Source: Spongilla lacustris (lineage: Eukaryota; Porifera; Demospongiae; Spongillida; Spongillidae). From it: a DNA stretch of 64,000 nucleotides. Numbering within the stretch: position 1 is the first letter of the stretch; every line of letters starts with the position of its first letter. This document shows, piece after piece, positions 1 to 12,599 of this stretch. The stretch lies in contig OX442420.1 in NCBI GenBank assembly GCA_949361645.1, positions 1,642,244 to 1,706,243 on the forward strand, in the 5' to 3' direction. The position numbers were made by a program, and so were the translations under genes. Under the pieces are notes generated by a model, which was not told where the DNA came from, did not search any database, and saw only the letters and a program-made list of their open reading frames with translations.

Positions 1-166
1 TGGTGTCGTGCAGAAAGGAAATCGTACACTTCCTGCTAAAACCCTGGGGTGGGTACCCTGATCCTGTAAAAAACTCTAATAGTTCCTGAATACTGCAACA
101 TCCTCCAGCTGGTCCTAATAGAGATACAAATGCAATACAATGAAAAACATCATGCAAAGGGCTTAC

Positions 167-2951
167 CATTGTCACACTCATCAAGGAATATGTTGAAATT
201 GAAGTAGGCAAGGTCTTCAATGAGTTTCACATCACCATTCCCCTCCCTTAATGTTAGGATGGACCGAAGCATATCTAGCAAAATATACATTTGTGACTTG
301 CCATTAGGAAAACAGATATATTTACATCATGGCATACAGTAACTCTTACCAGCATCAATTGGCACCTCGTTAAAAACAAAAAACTGCCAAAGCACTGATG
401 GGTTCTTCCGAACAATTGACCCAACCCCCAGGGTTTCCAATCCTTCACAGAACTGGTCCATACATGCCTTCACTTTTAGAATAAGATGGTAGTCAAGTAG
501 AGTGGATACAATGTCATCCTTCATTTTCCACTGTAAGGTACTGATGGGTTGAGTATAACCACATTCTGCTAAGTAGCTTATGGCTATATCCTCAGATAAA
601 ACTGCTTGTATTTCCTCGGTACAGTTAGCAGCAACCAACTGACATCAGTTAATTGGATATGCAGCAGTTACAGAATTTGTTAATGGCTTACTTTCTGTAC
701 AGTATCCCTCATAGCCAGTTCTGGAATATCATCACTGGAGACCACAATAGAACTACACTTCCCACTAGTGATGTACTCATACACAGGATCAGCCAAACAA
801 GGAATACCACACCCCCCCTGGACAACAGACATTGCCGTGAAAAGCCCAAAGTAAAAGTAGTGCCGCTGCTGAAAAAATTGAATAGCTATGAATAAAGTAG
901 CAAGCCATCAAAGAAACACACTGCATTTATATATTATAGTATGGTAAACAACAAGGTCAACATTATTTTGCTTGGTGCAGACACTGATAACATCTTATCA
1001 CCTCTTCATCCTTCCTTTGACATACACAATTCTTAACAACTCAAACACAAACTTACTAAAATACAGTGATTTCCTTACTTGAAATGCTTTCACATTCATA
1101 GAAAAAAACTTTCTCCTTTCACCCCTCAGGAGGGTTGTTGCAGCATGATGAGGCAAAAGTCTGAAAAATTCACGTCTTGGACCACCTGCATCAATGGAAG
1201 GCTCACCCAAAAATGTGACCTATACAACGCAAAAAATAAATAAAACTTAAATAGTGCAGGATATGGATATTAATACCTTTAATGGGGAAAGTCCATTGAT
1301 ACCCTTTGTTTTGGCCTCCTGCACTGCATCTAACCAGACATCACTGCGCCTCACAGTGATCCGGATGGGTTCCCTCCCATCCATGTTACTTTCCAATTCC
1401 TTAATAACTTCAGTTATACTACCACTTAATAATAGAGTTGCAAATAAAATGAAGCTAAACACCAATTATTACCTTTTCACAGCACTCTCTAACATCTTGC
1501 TTCTGTCAGGTGCTTGAAATTTACTAAGAAAGGAAATTATGTACAATTGTTTCTAGTTTAAAACCAATACATTAGTACACATGAGAATTAAATGAGAACA
1601 AAATGTGGGGAGATGCTTATGAGAGAACAAGCTCTAGTTTATGTTTATGCTCTATCATTGTTCTCATGCACTATCCATTGCTGAGTTATTAATGAAACAT
1701 ACATTTTCAATGGAAATGGTCAACTTTGATTTTAATTTTAATTTATATACTATATGACCTGTTTTCTCACAATACGTACCATATGTAAATGAATCACACA
1801 CAGCTAATAATATTCATGTATACCTATTGGATGCACTCTCCGGAGGTAGCATTGAATGCACCACACTAAATTAAAAGAAAAAATTCAAAAGGATTTAACG
1901 ATGTACAACTGCCATGTACCCAACGTAAATAAATGCACTTTAAGTAACTACCTTTGAGTAGAAGGTGTTGGGGTGTCCATTACAGCTGCATCCTTACATA
2001 TTTATATATTATAATAATGAATCGAACACGTAATACAAATACAAAAAGTATTACATACTGAGTGAAAAGAAACAGCAGGAAATGCATCCTCATCATCAGA
2101 TGAAGACCCCATTTCTTCACAACTGAAAAAAGAACATTTGCAGTATATATTTTAAATACAAATGAATATGAAAAAAGTATGACCAATGCTTCAAACAGAT
2201 ACTAAAAAATGCAATAATATACAAGGTCTAACAAGCACCCCTACATATTAGAAAATTGCGGTACAGTTAAAATTTCTTGTCTACATCAAATTTATTTGGT
2301 GACATTCAAGACTTTTCTGTGCAAGCATTCATTGAAAAAACTGCTATGTTGATGGATACTATGAAACAGACATACTAACTTAGTCTAAATACAAAAAGTA
2401 GTGTCATTATTTCGTACTCGTATCTTTCAAAATGCAGAGTGGGTAATACAAAATTTGTTCACCTTTTGCACAGTTCCACATGGGTCAATAAATCATCCAT
2501 AGGAAGACAAAGCCCACATTTCAAACACTTCTCCATCATCTGAAACATATCAACAGACTGTATGTACATTAATTGGTTATGAAAAACAAGCTGCTTACAC
2601 TAGTTGAACCTGATTTCATGCATGACATGTCTAAGTCCTGCTGCAGTGGGACCAAATATGTTTTGCAGCATCCATATCTTTCCTTTAAGACTGCTGGTGA
2701 ACTATATGTCAGGTTTGACAATGGTTCCAACTGTGCTGAATTAGGTTTTGCCTTGCACATGACGTAGCCACTTGAAAGGCGCAACTTTGGGAATGAATGG
2801 TTTCCCTAAAGCTTTCTGCATCAACATTCAAAGCAGAAAATCCTATAACTTTCTCCCCTAACCCAGCCATATGAAGTTTATCTTTTTCATCTTCACTGCT
2901 AGGGCTTGATACTGTTGATGATATGCAAGGCAAACAAAGCGATGTTTCCAT
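167..2951 (-). CDS. HECT-domain E3 ubiquitin ligase gene with UBZ-like zinc finger, 3' end off window
   Basis: Multi-exon gene on the minus strand. Supported exons, 5' to 3': about 2599-2788 (residues ending LVPLQQDLDM, donor GTAAGC); 2463-2539, a C-x2-C-G...H-x3-C zinc finger (MEKCLKCG, then THVELC), UBZ-like; a short acidic-Ser exon 2058-2124; perhaps 1954-1990; then HECT exons 1277-1418 (IRITVRRSDVWLDAV), 1079-1219 (GEPSIDAGGPRREFFRLL), 692-868, 350-638 and 167-274. The last two join in frame. The IDAGGPRREF motif is typical of the HECT domains of G2E3-like ligases, which transfer ubiquitin through a C-terminal cysteine. That cysteine would lie left of the window and is not seen. Exons upstream of 2463 are the least certain; an open stretch at 2709-2951 may add another. 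No frameshift is apparent in the HECT exons, so this is the best host gene here. Confidence 0.75.
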
Positions 2952-2959
2952 TCCGGTTT

Positions 2960-3900
<941 letters not shown>

Positions 3901-3989
3901 GTGAGTATGAGTGTGAAGTGTGTGTATGTGTGTGTGTACAATGATGTGTTGTGTGCTTACACAGTAGTGGTGTGTGTGAAGACAAAAGA

Positions 3990-5190
3990 AGGTGTGGTGT
4001 GAGGGGAGGGAGGGTTGATGAGTAGGTGGGTATGGTATCAACTAGTGTAAGGAGTGCAGCTCTGGGCACACCGGCTCAACTAAATTAAGGCTGGGTACAT
4101 TCATTTTACGCGCACGCCGCGTAGCGCCTTGGAAACATAATATTAGCGAAGCGCGCGCTAGAATCCTGTGACAAAATTATACCGTACCGTACCGCCATTT
4201 CTAGATCGAGTCTATATCCAGATCTAGTTAAAGTCTGCGCTCGAGGCCAGGTGAACCTTTATACCGATTGAGTAAGCTTCATAAAGGAAAATAACAACTA
4301 ACTCTGCTCTGCATGCGCAGCTGGTTCCACGGACTCCGAACGTATGTTCATCTCTACGAAGCGATCTGCATACTACCGGGGGTAGCCATACCAGACAGCC
4401 TTATTCAGGATCTACTGTACAGACTACAGAAACTTTGGAACGACTACTACCCGAACATGGGAATGAAATCACTTACTTCGACAAAATAAGGTGATTACTT
4501 GCGTGTGTTTAAGCGGGTGATCGAAGTGGCACTTTAACAACACAACTGCAATACACATACCTGTTTCTTTGATGGTTTACCCAGCAACTAGGCATATTCC
4601 GTTAGAAACTAAGAAAGCCATTTTCGCCCGTGGTTGCAAGCTCCGCTTACTTTTTACAATAAATCTTTCCTTCCATTGTTACGAGGGCGCCGGGTGTGTA
4701 ACGTGTGTGTCTTCTATATAAAATAGCAAAGTGGTAGATTTATGCGTGCTCTATATGTAGCCCACCATTTCACATAAAGTCTATACTGGGAGACCCTTAC
4801 TGTCATGTAATATCCTATTGTATTTACACTTTGTTGTGCCTTTCATTTTGCCTACATGCAATGGGCATGTTCTTCCTTGTTACCTGTGATACATGGTGTG
4901 TGTTTTGGAAGTACCAGTGCAAGAATTATGAAACTAGGAGCAATTAGGTGGGAGTACTGTGGCTGTGCTTGTGTGTGGAAGTGATAACCAGATTGTATAA
5001 CACAATGACCTTGCACAGCTTTGTTTCAACAGTACATGTGATAGAATCCATTTTATTAATAACTATCATGACATTTTTATGCTCCATACATGATGCCTCA
5101 TCACCAGGCTCTGCAAGTGCAAGTGTGGAAGGAGTGGAAGGAATGGCTGCCACACACTGAACCAAGTTCTGAAGTGAGTGTTTTGCACCC
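3990..5190. other. Intergenic, partly CpG-containing stretch without a gene
   Basis: Between 4080 and 4700 there are several CpG-rich words, a GCATGCGCAG word resembling an NRF1 half-palindrome (4311-4320) and two GTACCGTACC-like repeats. This could be a promoter, but no convincing first exon follows. Nothing else is recognised. Confidence 0.25.
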
Positions 5191-5191
5191 C

Positions 5192-5650
5192 CACTCGCAC
5201 ACAACACTCCACTCGCACAACACCCACACTTGCACACAACACCCACACTTGCACACAACACCCACACTTGCACACAACACCCACACTCGCTCACAACACC
5301 CACACTCGCACACAACACCCACACTCGCACACAACACCCACACTCGCACACAACACCCACACTCGCACACAACACCCACACTCGCACACAACACCCACAC
5401 TCGCACACAACACCCACACTCGCACACAACACCCACACTCGCACACAACACCCACACTTGCACACAACACCACACGCACACAACACCCACACTTGCACAC
5501 AACACCCACACTTGCACACAACACCCACACTTGCACACAACACCCACACTTGCACACAACACCCACACTTGCACACAACACCCACACTTGCACACAACAC
5601 CCACACTTGCACACAACACCCACACTCGCACACAATACCCATACTCACAC
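5192..5650. repeat. 19-bp minisatellite array
   Basis: About 22 head-to-tail copies of ACACAACACCCACACTCGC. Two main variants (CTCGC and CTTGC) occur in blocks rather than mixed, which indicates recent regional expansion. 19 is not a multiple of 3, so all plus-strand frames read as His/Thr-rich proteins; these are artefacts. Confidence 0.95.
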
Positions 5651-5654
5651 ACAA

Positions 5655-5800
5655 CACACACACAAAACTCACACCCCTATTCTCATATTACATCCCCATT
5701 TACACACAACACTCAAGCCCCTATTCTCATAATACATCCCCACTCACACACAACACTCACACCCTTATTCTCATAATACATCCCCACTCACACATAAGGG
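5655..5800. repeat. Degenerate tandem repeat of about 40 bp
   Basis: Three to four units built from CCCTATTCTCATAATACATC followed by CCCACTCACACACAACACTC. It continues directly from the 19-bp array and shares the ACACAACAC core, so the two probably have a common origin. Confidence 0.8.
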
Positions 5801-5871
5801 CGACCCTCATCGCTATTACACCTTGCAATCTGATTTGTCACATTGGATACTGAAACCATTATGATTTAGAA

Positions 5872-6240
5872 TCCCCATTGGTCCTTAGTAGCCCCTCCCC
5901 ACTGGTCCTTAGTAGCCCCTCCCCACTGGTCCTTAGTAGCCCCACCCCACTGGTCCTTAGTAGCCCCACCCCACTGGTCCTTAGTAGCCCCTCCCCACTG
6001 GTCCTTAGTAGCCCCTCCCTACTGGTCCTTAGTAGCCCCTCCCCAATAGTTTTTAGTAGCCCCTCCCCAGTGGTCCTTAGTAGCCCTCCCCAATGGTTCT
6101 TAGTAGCCCCTCCCCACTGGTCCTTAGTAGCCCCTCCCCACTGGTCCTTAGTAGCCCCTCTCCACTGGTCCTTAGTAGCCCCTCCCCAATGGTTCTTAGT
6201 AGCCCCTCCCCAGTGGTCCTTAGTAGCCCCTCCCTACTTC
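5872..6240. repeat. 24-bp minisatellite array
   Basis: About 15 copies of GGTCCTTAGTAGCCCCTCCC plus CACT, with single-base variants. The period is a multiple of 3, so a repetitive open frame (LVLSSPSP units) appears at 5878-6252; it lacks any context supporting translation. Confidence 0.95.
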
Positions 6241-6259
6241 TCTGGATTCTAGTCTCTTA

Positions 6260-7660
6260 GATCATGACGGTTTTAATTCTAATTGTTATCTGAAGCATAA
6301 CTAGATATATTTGCATTGACACATTGCTTGCTTTTGTTCTTTGTATTAAGTGGTTGAATTGTGTGTGTGTGTGTGTGATTGATGAGCATTTTGTACCAGG
6401 TATGTAAAAAAGTAAGGGTCAAATTAATTGGAATTCAAGAATTGATTCTGACCCTTTTTTTTTTTACTGTGAATTCTCAGGTTGTGCTAAATGACAAAAC
6501 CTATTTGGAGTGCCTATTTTGACATGCATATGCACCAATGAACATTATTTTTCTCTTTCCACCAGTTTACCTTAAATGTTGAAGCGATGATATTCAGTGA
6601 CGGTGAAGAGAGAATACTCCCGTCTGCTGCTTGTTGTTATTGTACTATTGTACTATCGTGTAACACATTCATAGGATGCCTTATCATGTGCACTTAATTG
6701 CCAAGGTCCTTGTTATGACGTATAGTAACAGGGCTTTTATGCTAGCGACTCCTGAAGGCGGAACTATAATGACGGTTGCTTGGAACGAGCGGCATGCTTG
6801 ATATGGACCAGTACAGAATATTTGTTGCAGATGTTCCCCGCTCAACTCGCGTGATTAAGCAGCCGCATACAAAGACTATTCGGCCGCTTTAAAATGATAT
6901 AGGAACTAGCTATGTAAAAGGCGAAACACAAAAACCTAGTTTATCGGGCTGAAAGGTGTGTATATGTGTCGTACATAGATTTTACTAATTGGATCCACTC
7001 ACCGCTTGTCTTGAAAGTTAGTTAACGGAAGTTTAATACCTTATAAACTTTGCTTATGTGCATAATTTCGTTTATATAAGCACTTTAACTTCATGTATAA
7101 GTAATAAATTAATAAGCGGGGAGCATTCTAGGGTAGTTTACAAGTTCAGCTACACAATGACATAGCACAATGCCAAGTTGCACATCCACCAAGTTCCGCC
7201 TCGAGCGATTTTCCCTTGCCAAACATGGCTGAGCTCAAACTTCGGAATAGCTTTATCGCAACGTCCAGTAAAATCTTGGAGTGGATATTGAGAATCCTCA
7301 GTTCGTGTTCTTTCTTTACATATAAGGTTTAGGTGCTTTCATTATAGTAATCTGAAAGAAAAATAACGAAGCGTAACATGCATTTTCAAGCTAATTTTAA
7401 TTACGTTACGGGGGGGGTCACGACCTTAATTGCGTTGAGGGCCTAAACTAATCAGCCATTAAAAATAAAATTGTTTTCTCTTTGCAGCCTTGCAGGCCTC
7501 CACAGTAGCGCCATTACTTTGATGGTGTTGATGTGGATTAATGATTGTACTCCTCAGGCTCTAGTTAGGTCAGTGCACGGGAGTGTACATAGCTAAGCGA
7601 CCAAAGTTTCTGAAAGTTAGTATCCTGGTAATGAGATTGCCTCAAGGGACCAAGACCCTG
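6260..7660. other. Largely featureless; contains a possible small first exon
   Basis: Non-repetitive sequence with a short TG run at 6361-6377. No domain is recognised in any frame except the weak start-codon candidate listed separately at 7225. Confidence 0.3.
7225..7332 (+). CDS. Possible first coding exon, unknown product
   Basis: ATG in a strong initiation context (CCAAACATGGCTG, also a YY1-like word) opens 35 codons beginning MAELKLRNSF and ending at TAG 7330. An AAG/GTTTAG donor-like site lies at the end, so it could be an exon cut short by a hAT-type element downstream. No homology is recognised and no partner exon was found. Weak call. Confidence 0.2.
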   Translation: MAELKLRNSFIATSSKILEWILRILSSCSFFTYKV

Positions 7661-7662
7661 AA

Positions 7663-7995
7663 CAGGGGCGGATACAGGGTTTTCCAAAAGGGGGGGTTGA
7701 GACCCGCGATACGAAATGCGGGGGGGGGGGGGGGGGGGGGTGCTGTCCGCTTCAGGCCCGATACGAAAAGCGGGGGGGGGGGTGCTGTCCATTTAAGGCC
7801 CGATACGAAAAGCGGAGGGGGGGGGGGGGGGGATGCTGTCCGGCGCTTCAGGCCCGATACAAAATGCGGGGAAGGGGGGGGGGGGGGGGGGGGGGGCTGT
7901 TTAGTAGAAGAGGGGGCGTTACCATATATGAAAGGGGGGGTTGCAACCCCCAAACCCCCCCCGCCCCCCCCCCCCCCCGCCTGGATCCGCCTCTG
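7663..7995. mobile_element. hAT-type non-autonomous element with poly-G internal repeats
   Basis: Terminal inverted repeats CAGGGGCGGATACAGG (left) and, read inward from the right, CAGAGGCGGATCCAGG. Both ends are flanked by the 5-bp direct repeat CTGAA (7658-7662 and 7996-8000), as expected of 5-bp-duplicating hAT groups. The inside is four imperfect copies of a unit with CCCGATACGAAAAGC, a G-run of 9-22 bases and GCTGTCC. It has no coding capacity. The G-runs are strong candidates for G-quadruplexes and for sequencing length errors. Confidence 0.8.
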
Positions 7996-8401
7996 CTGAA
8001 GAAGGGTAGTGCTTTTGAAAATCGTTACGCAATGTGCTGCTACGAACCCGAAATGACGCTGAAAACAAGACCGGCGTATAAAAGATAAACGATGTAAAGT
8101 CGCGCATCGGTTATTGCACGCAGTCCACCAAAGACCAGATACGGCCAATGCTCCAAAAAGGTCAAAGGTCCTAATAGTCGCACGACAAAGCGTCTCGTAC
8201 ATGTTTCTCGCCCATTAGTCCGTAAACTAAGATACACTCCTCGCTTCCCTCCGCAAACCACAGCATCGTATTTTATATTTTACAGAGAATTTTTTTTTTT
8301 CTAGTACAAAAACTTTTTTATAATGGATTATTAAAATTTCTAATTGTGCGTTTTTTGTTGAATTTTGGCGGCTCGGGCGTTCCATATTAAACTGTACAAT
8401 A

Positions 8402-8653
8402 TTGGATGATGGGGTCCGTACAGTTTTTCTTGCCCCCCCCCCCCCTCGGCTGGAACGGTCCTTTTCCTCTAGAGATGAAAATGAAACTGTTCTGAGTAGG
8501 TTTGAAGCAGGGAGGCTACTACTGGCACTCAGTTGCAAGCGAAACGCTACTATCAGTGTGTTGAATGGTTTGCTAGACCGCGTATTGACACAACCCGAGC
8601 CCTCAAGGAGCAGAACATCCTGTTCTGGGAAGGAAATCATGTGGACCCTGCAG
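8402..8653 (+). CDS. Candidate exon of an unrecognised gene
   Basis: Open from 8402, with a plausible protein-like stretch (RFEAGRLLLALSCKRNATIS) ending at a CTGCAG/GTTAGT donor at 8653/8654. The minus strand is also open here, so the coding strand is uncertain. No family is recognised. A second candidate exon follows at 8757-8855, but the splice phases do not obviously match. Confidence 0.25.
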
Positions 8654-8756
8654 GTTAGTGCGACAGATATACATGCACGTAGGCCCCTAAAAAAAAATGG
8701 GTATCTTGATTCTATACTAGTACTACCGTTAGTACGAGCTGAGATGAAGCCCAAGT

Positions 8757-8855
8757 GACCAAGACCTCTTTGTGGTTGAACGTAAGGCCTTCAAGCTTGC
8801 CCAGCTGTGCGGCTGTCTTTGCAACTCATCTTGCACTTTAGCATCATTCATACAG
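8757..8855 (+). CDS. Candidate exon ending at a good splice donor
   Basis: Reads DQDLFVVERKAFKLAQLCGC and continues through LCNSSCTLASFIQ to ACAG/GTAAGAG, a near-consensus donor. Composition is protein-like, with a Cys-rich patch. The upstream acceptor is unclear and no downstream exon was found before the hAT element at 9207. Unknown function. Confidence 0.3.
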
Positions 8856-9206
8856 GTAAGAGTACCATAATTAGTAATCCTGTTGCTCTGTATAATACTC
8901 GCTTGGGAAAAACAGTACCTATCTTGTAAACTAGGGTCAAGTACTGTTTGGATTTAGTAATATCAATGCAAATGAAAGATTCACCTTTGCTGGTATATTA
9001 CCTTGCCAGTACATGACTTTCTCTGTATTTGCTGGTATGGGTGAAGTGAAGCAGTGATACATCTGCTCAGGCGGGGTCTGAGATGATTGATTTCATTTTT
9101 TATGTTCATTCAGTTTATGTGAACAGACTGTACCAGCAAGTGTAAGTGGTACCAGATGCAGCAAGAGTCCATGAAGAAGGCAAGCCCTCATTACGAGAGG
9201 CGAGCC

Positions 9207-10437
9207 TAGGGTGTGTAACCGGTTATCAGGTTATTCGGGTTATTCGGATATTCGCAAAAACCTATCCGTTCGAATAGTAATTTAGCATTACTCGGAAAAA
9301 TCGATTATTGGATTTTTTCTATTCGAAATAACCGGTTTGTGAATCTCCATTCGGAGGTACTTAGGTATTCGTCGTCCGCATCGACACTTCGCCCATTATT
9401 CGAATACCTTTTTATGACGATATCCGGATACGCGTTTACGATATTACATGTACAATAATTACTTCTAAATAACGTCACTGTTGTTACTATAAATATATAC
9501 GTGGGGGACGAGATCAAATACACGGGCAGTAATTCGAACTACATGTAGCCAAAAGAGATCTCCCTCTTCACGTGTCATGACGACGGACAGCTCCAGCTGC
9601 AAATCAAAGTCAGTTCGCTTAGTGTATTTCGAACCAACTGGCTTCTTGCATCAATCTCTCTGATATTGCCGCGATCATACTAAGGCTTGCTTAGTTACTA
9701 GGATTTTCAAAACTCGCGATGGTGAAATGGAGGCTGCATGGCTGGTGGTGCGTAAACATCATCTGTGGTTCTATTCTTTTGGCATCAAGTGCGATGTGTA
9801 CATCTGTAGACTGTAAGTACTGGTAAAGCTCAGCGTGGCCACGCTAACTTAGGTCGGGACACGCCCAACTAGGTATGTGGTTAGGCCAAGTGATTTAGGC
9901 CTATGTAGGTAGCTGTGGTTGTGTGCTGAGTGCATCTGGTGTGATGTGGGTAGCTGTGGATCCCTGCTGAGGCTACTGATCTGGTGTAATGTGGTTAGTT
10001 TTAGTAAGGTGTCTGGTGTGATGGAGGTAGCTATGGTTGTGTAACTCATGAGGGCATCTGGTGTGATGGGGGTAGGTGTGTTTGTGTGCTGAAGGCTTCT
10101 GGTGTGATGGGGTAGGTGTGTTTGTGTGCTGAGGGCATCTGGTGTGATGGGGGTAGGTGTGTTTGTGTGCTGAGGGTATCTGGTGTGATGTGGGTAGAGC
10201 TGTAGGAGGGTCTCTGGTGTGATGTGTACATTTAGGTGGCTCAATGAGCAGAAAACCTGAATAACCTAGGTATTCGGCTGGCAAATTGTCAAAACCTATT
10301 CGGAAAAATCAATTTTCTTTTTTCAAGTATTCGGAAAAATCGATTTTCAGATCCAGAAAAACCTGAAAAATCGATTAGTGTTTTAAAAGTATTCGGAAAA
10401 ATCGATTTTCATTATTCAGGGGAGGTTACACACCCTA
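9207..10437 (+). mobile_element. Non-autonomous hAT element, family A copy 1 (1.23 kb)
   Basis: Perfect terminal inverted repeat TAGGGTGTGTAACC at both ends, flanked by the 8-bp target duplication GGCGAGCC (9199-9206 and 10438-10445), the hallmark of hAT transposition. Subterminal regions are dense in TATTCGG / CGAATA and AAAAATCGATTTTC words, which look like transposase-binding arrays. The centre (about 9900-10220) is a minisatellite with units like CATCTGGTGTGATGGGGGTA and a GTGTGTTTGTGTGCTGAGGG tail. There is no transposase. The other copies are at 17150 (inverted) and 20213. Confidence 0.92.
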
Positions 10438-10465
10438 GGCGAGCCTTTAATTCCTGTCGCATAGA

Positions 10466-12130
10466 TGTATGTGTGTATGAGCTACATACATGTATGTGTG
10501 TATACATGTATGTCTGTGCGAGCACATACATATATGTGTGTACGATCTACATACATGTATGTGTGTATGAGCTACATACATGTATGTGTGTGCGATCTAC
10601 ATACATGTATGTGTGTATGAGCTACATACATGTATGTGTGTATGAGCTACATACATGTATGTGTGTACGATCTACATACATGTATGTGTGTACGAACTAC
10701 ATACATGTATGTGTGTACGAGCTACATACATGTATGTGTGCACGATCTACATACATGTATGTGCGTATGTGCTACATACATGTATGTGTGTACGATCTAC
10801 ATACATGTATGTGTGTATACATGTATGTGTGTATGAGCTACATACATGTATGTGTGTATGAGCTACATACATGTATGTGTGTATGAGCTACATACATGTA
10901 TGTGTGTATGAGCTACATACATGTATGTGTGTATGAGCTACATACATGTATGTGTGTATGAGCTACATACATGTATGTGTGTATGAGCTACATACATGTA
11001 TGTGTGCGATCTACATACATGTATGTGTGTATACATGTATGTGTACGATCTCTACATACATGTATGTGTGTATGAGCTACATACATGTATGTGTGTATAC
11101 ATATGTGTGTGTGTATGAGCTACATACATGTATGCATGTATGTGTGTATACATATGTACGTGTGTATGAGCTACATACATGTATGTGTGTATACATGTAT
11201 GAGTGTATTCATGTATGGGTGTGTGAGCTACATACATGTATGTGTGTATATATGTGTATGTGTGTATACATGTATGTGTGTGTACGAGCTACATACATGT
11301 ATGTGTGTGCGATCTACATACAGGTATGTGTGCATACATGTATGTGTGTACGAGCTACATACATGTATGTGTGTGTACGAGCTACATACATGTATGTGTG
11401 TACGATCTACATACATATATGTGTGTGTACAAGCTACATACATGTATGTGTGTATGATCTACATACATGTATACATGTGTGTATACATATGCATGTGTGT
11501 ATGAGCTATATACATGTATGTGTGTATACATGTATGAGTATATACATGTATGGGTGTGTGAGATACATACATGTATGTGTGTATACATGTATGTGTATAT
11601 ACATGTGTATGTATGCATGAGCTAAATATGTGTGTGAGCTACATACATGTATGTGTGTACGAGCTACATTCATGTATGTGTGTATGAGCTACATACATGT
11701 ATGTGTGCATACATGTATGTGTGTATATATATATACATGTATGGGTGTATACATGTATGGGTTTGTATGTGTGTATACATATGTATGTGTGTATGAGCTA
11801 CATACATGTATGTGTGTATACATGTATGAGTGTATACATTTATGGGTGTGTGTATACATGATATGTGGGTATACATATGTATGTGTGTATACATATGTAT
11901 GTGTGTATGAGCTACATACATGTATGTGTGTATACATGTATGAGTGTATACATGTATGTGTGTACGAGCTGCATACATGTATGTGTGTATGAGCTACATA
12001 CATGTATGTGTGTGCGAGCTGCATACATGTATGTGTGTATGAGCTACATACATGTATGTGTGTATGAGCTACATACATGTATGTGTGCGAGCTGCATACA
12101 TGTATGTGTGTATGAGCTGCAAACATGTAA
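10466..12130. repeat. 1.65-kb array of 25-bp units with a palindromic core
   Basis: About 60 units built on GAGCTACATACATGTATGTG plus TGTAT. The core ACATACATGTATGT is a perfect palindrome, so every unit can form a small hairpin on either strand. Single-unit variants (GATCTAC, GAACTAC, GAGCTGC) are scattered; some stretches lose the CTAC part and become GTATACATGTAT runs. Long spurious frames occur on both strands. The array begins about 20 bp from the right target duplication of the hAT copy. Confidence 0.95.
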
Positions 12131-12400
12131 TGTACATGTGTTATGTGATACCCACATCTATGCAGCATGTGCTGTGTCTTCTTATATCTCCTGTGCCTCC
12201 TCCCTCTTCCCCCTCACTTCTTTCCCTCCCACTCACCTCCCTTGCCCCTCTTTCCCCTTCCTTCCCCGCACTTACCTTCACTGTTTAGACTCTAGACTAT
12301 TTAGCAAAGCTATCCTTGATGGCAGGCATGAGCATGTTGCTGTGGTCATTCCCTAATCACTCCCCTTCTCCTCCCTCTAGAGCTCCCCATGGTTACCATA
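12131..12400. other. CT-rich segment, no gene seen
   Basis: Pyrimidine-rich stretch (12178-12280) followed by ordinary sequence. No domain, splice or RNA signal was recognised. Confidence 0.4.
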
Positions 12401-12404
12401 TAGA

Positions 12405-12590
12405 CTCCATGGGATGTTGACCGTGAAGAGGTCAGGACATGTAGGGACCTTTGCCACACCCACCTCGTATTCAGTGTAGATCCTGTGGGCTGTGATGATT
12501 TGGATGATGCCCTCTCAATCGGGTGCGTGTGCCTTGTTCATGTATAAGGGGTTGAAGGTCAAGTTGGCCTGACCTGGGCATGCTGTATTT
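12405..12590 (-). pseudogene. Exon-like remnant of an unrecognised protein with one in-frame stop
   Basis: On the minus strand a frame reads LTFNPLYMNKAHAPD, a TGA stop, then EGIIQIITAHRIYTEYEVGV and on through CPDLFTVNIPWSLYG to a possible G/GTAACC donor near 12399. The protein-like composition on both sides of one stop suggests a decayed exon. I do not recognise the family. The plus strand in this interval is less protein-like. Confidence 0.35.
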
Positions 12591-12599
12591 AGGATTGAA

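Noticed and set aside
5090..5853. His/Thr-rich and Cys/Val-rich frames
   Set aside because: Artefacts of the 19-bp minisatellite.
8227..8754. 175-codon minus-strand frame opposite the 8402 candidate exon
   Set aside because: The plus strand ends at a good donor; the minus frame has no splice support. The choice between strands is nevertheless weak.
10466..12130. CRISPR array
   Set aside because: Units are contiguous 25-bp repeats without unique spacers; the DNA is eukaryotic.
10473..12356. Several long Cys/Tyr/Val/His frames on both strands
   Set aside because: Pure by-products of the 25-bp array; open in all frames, no domain, start or splice support.
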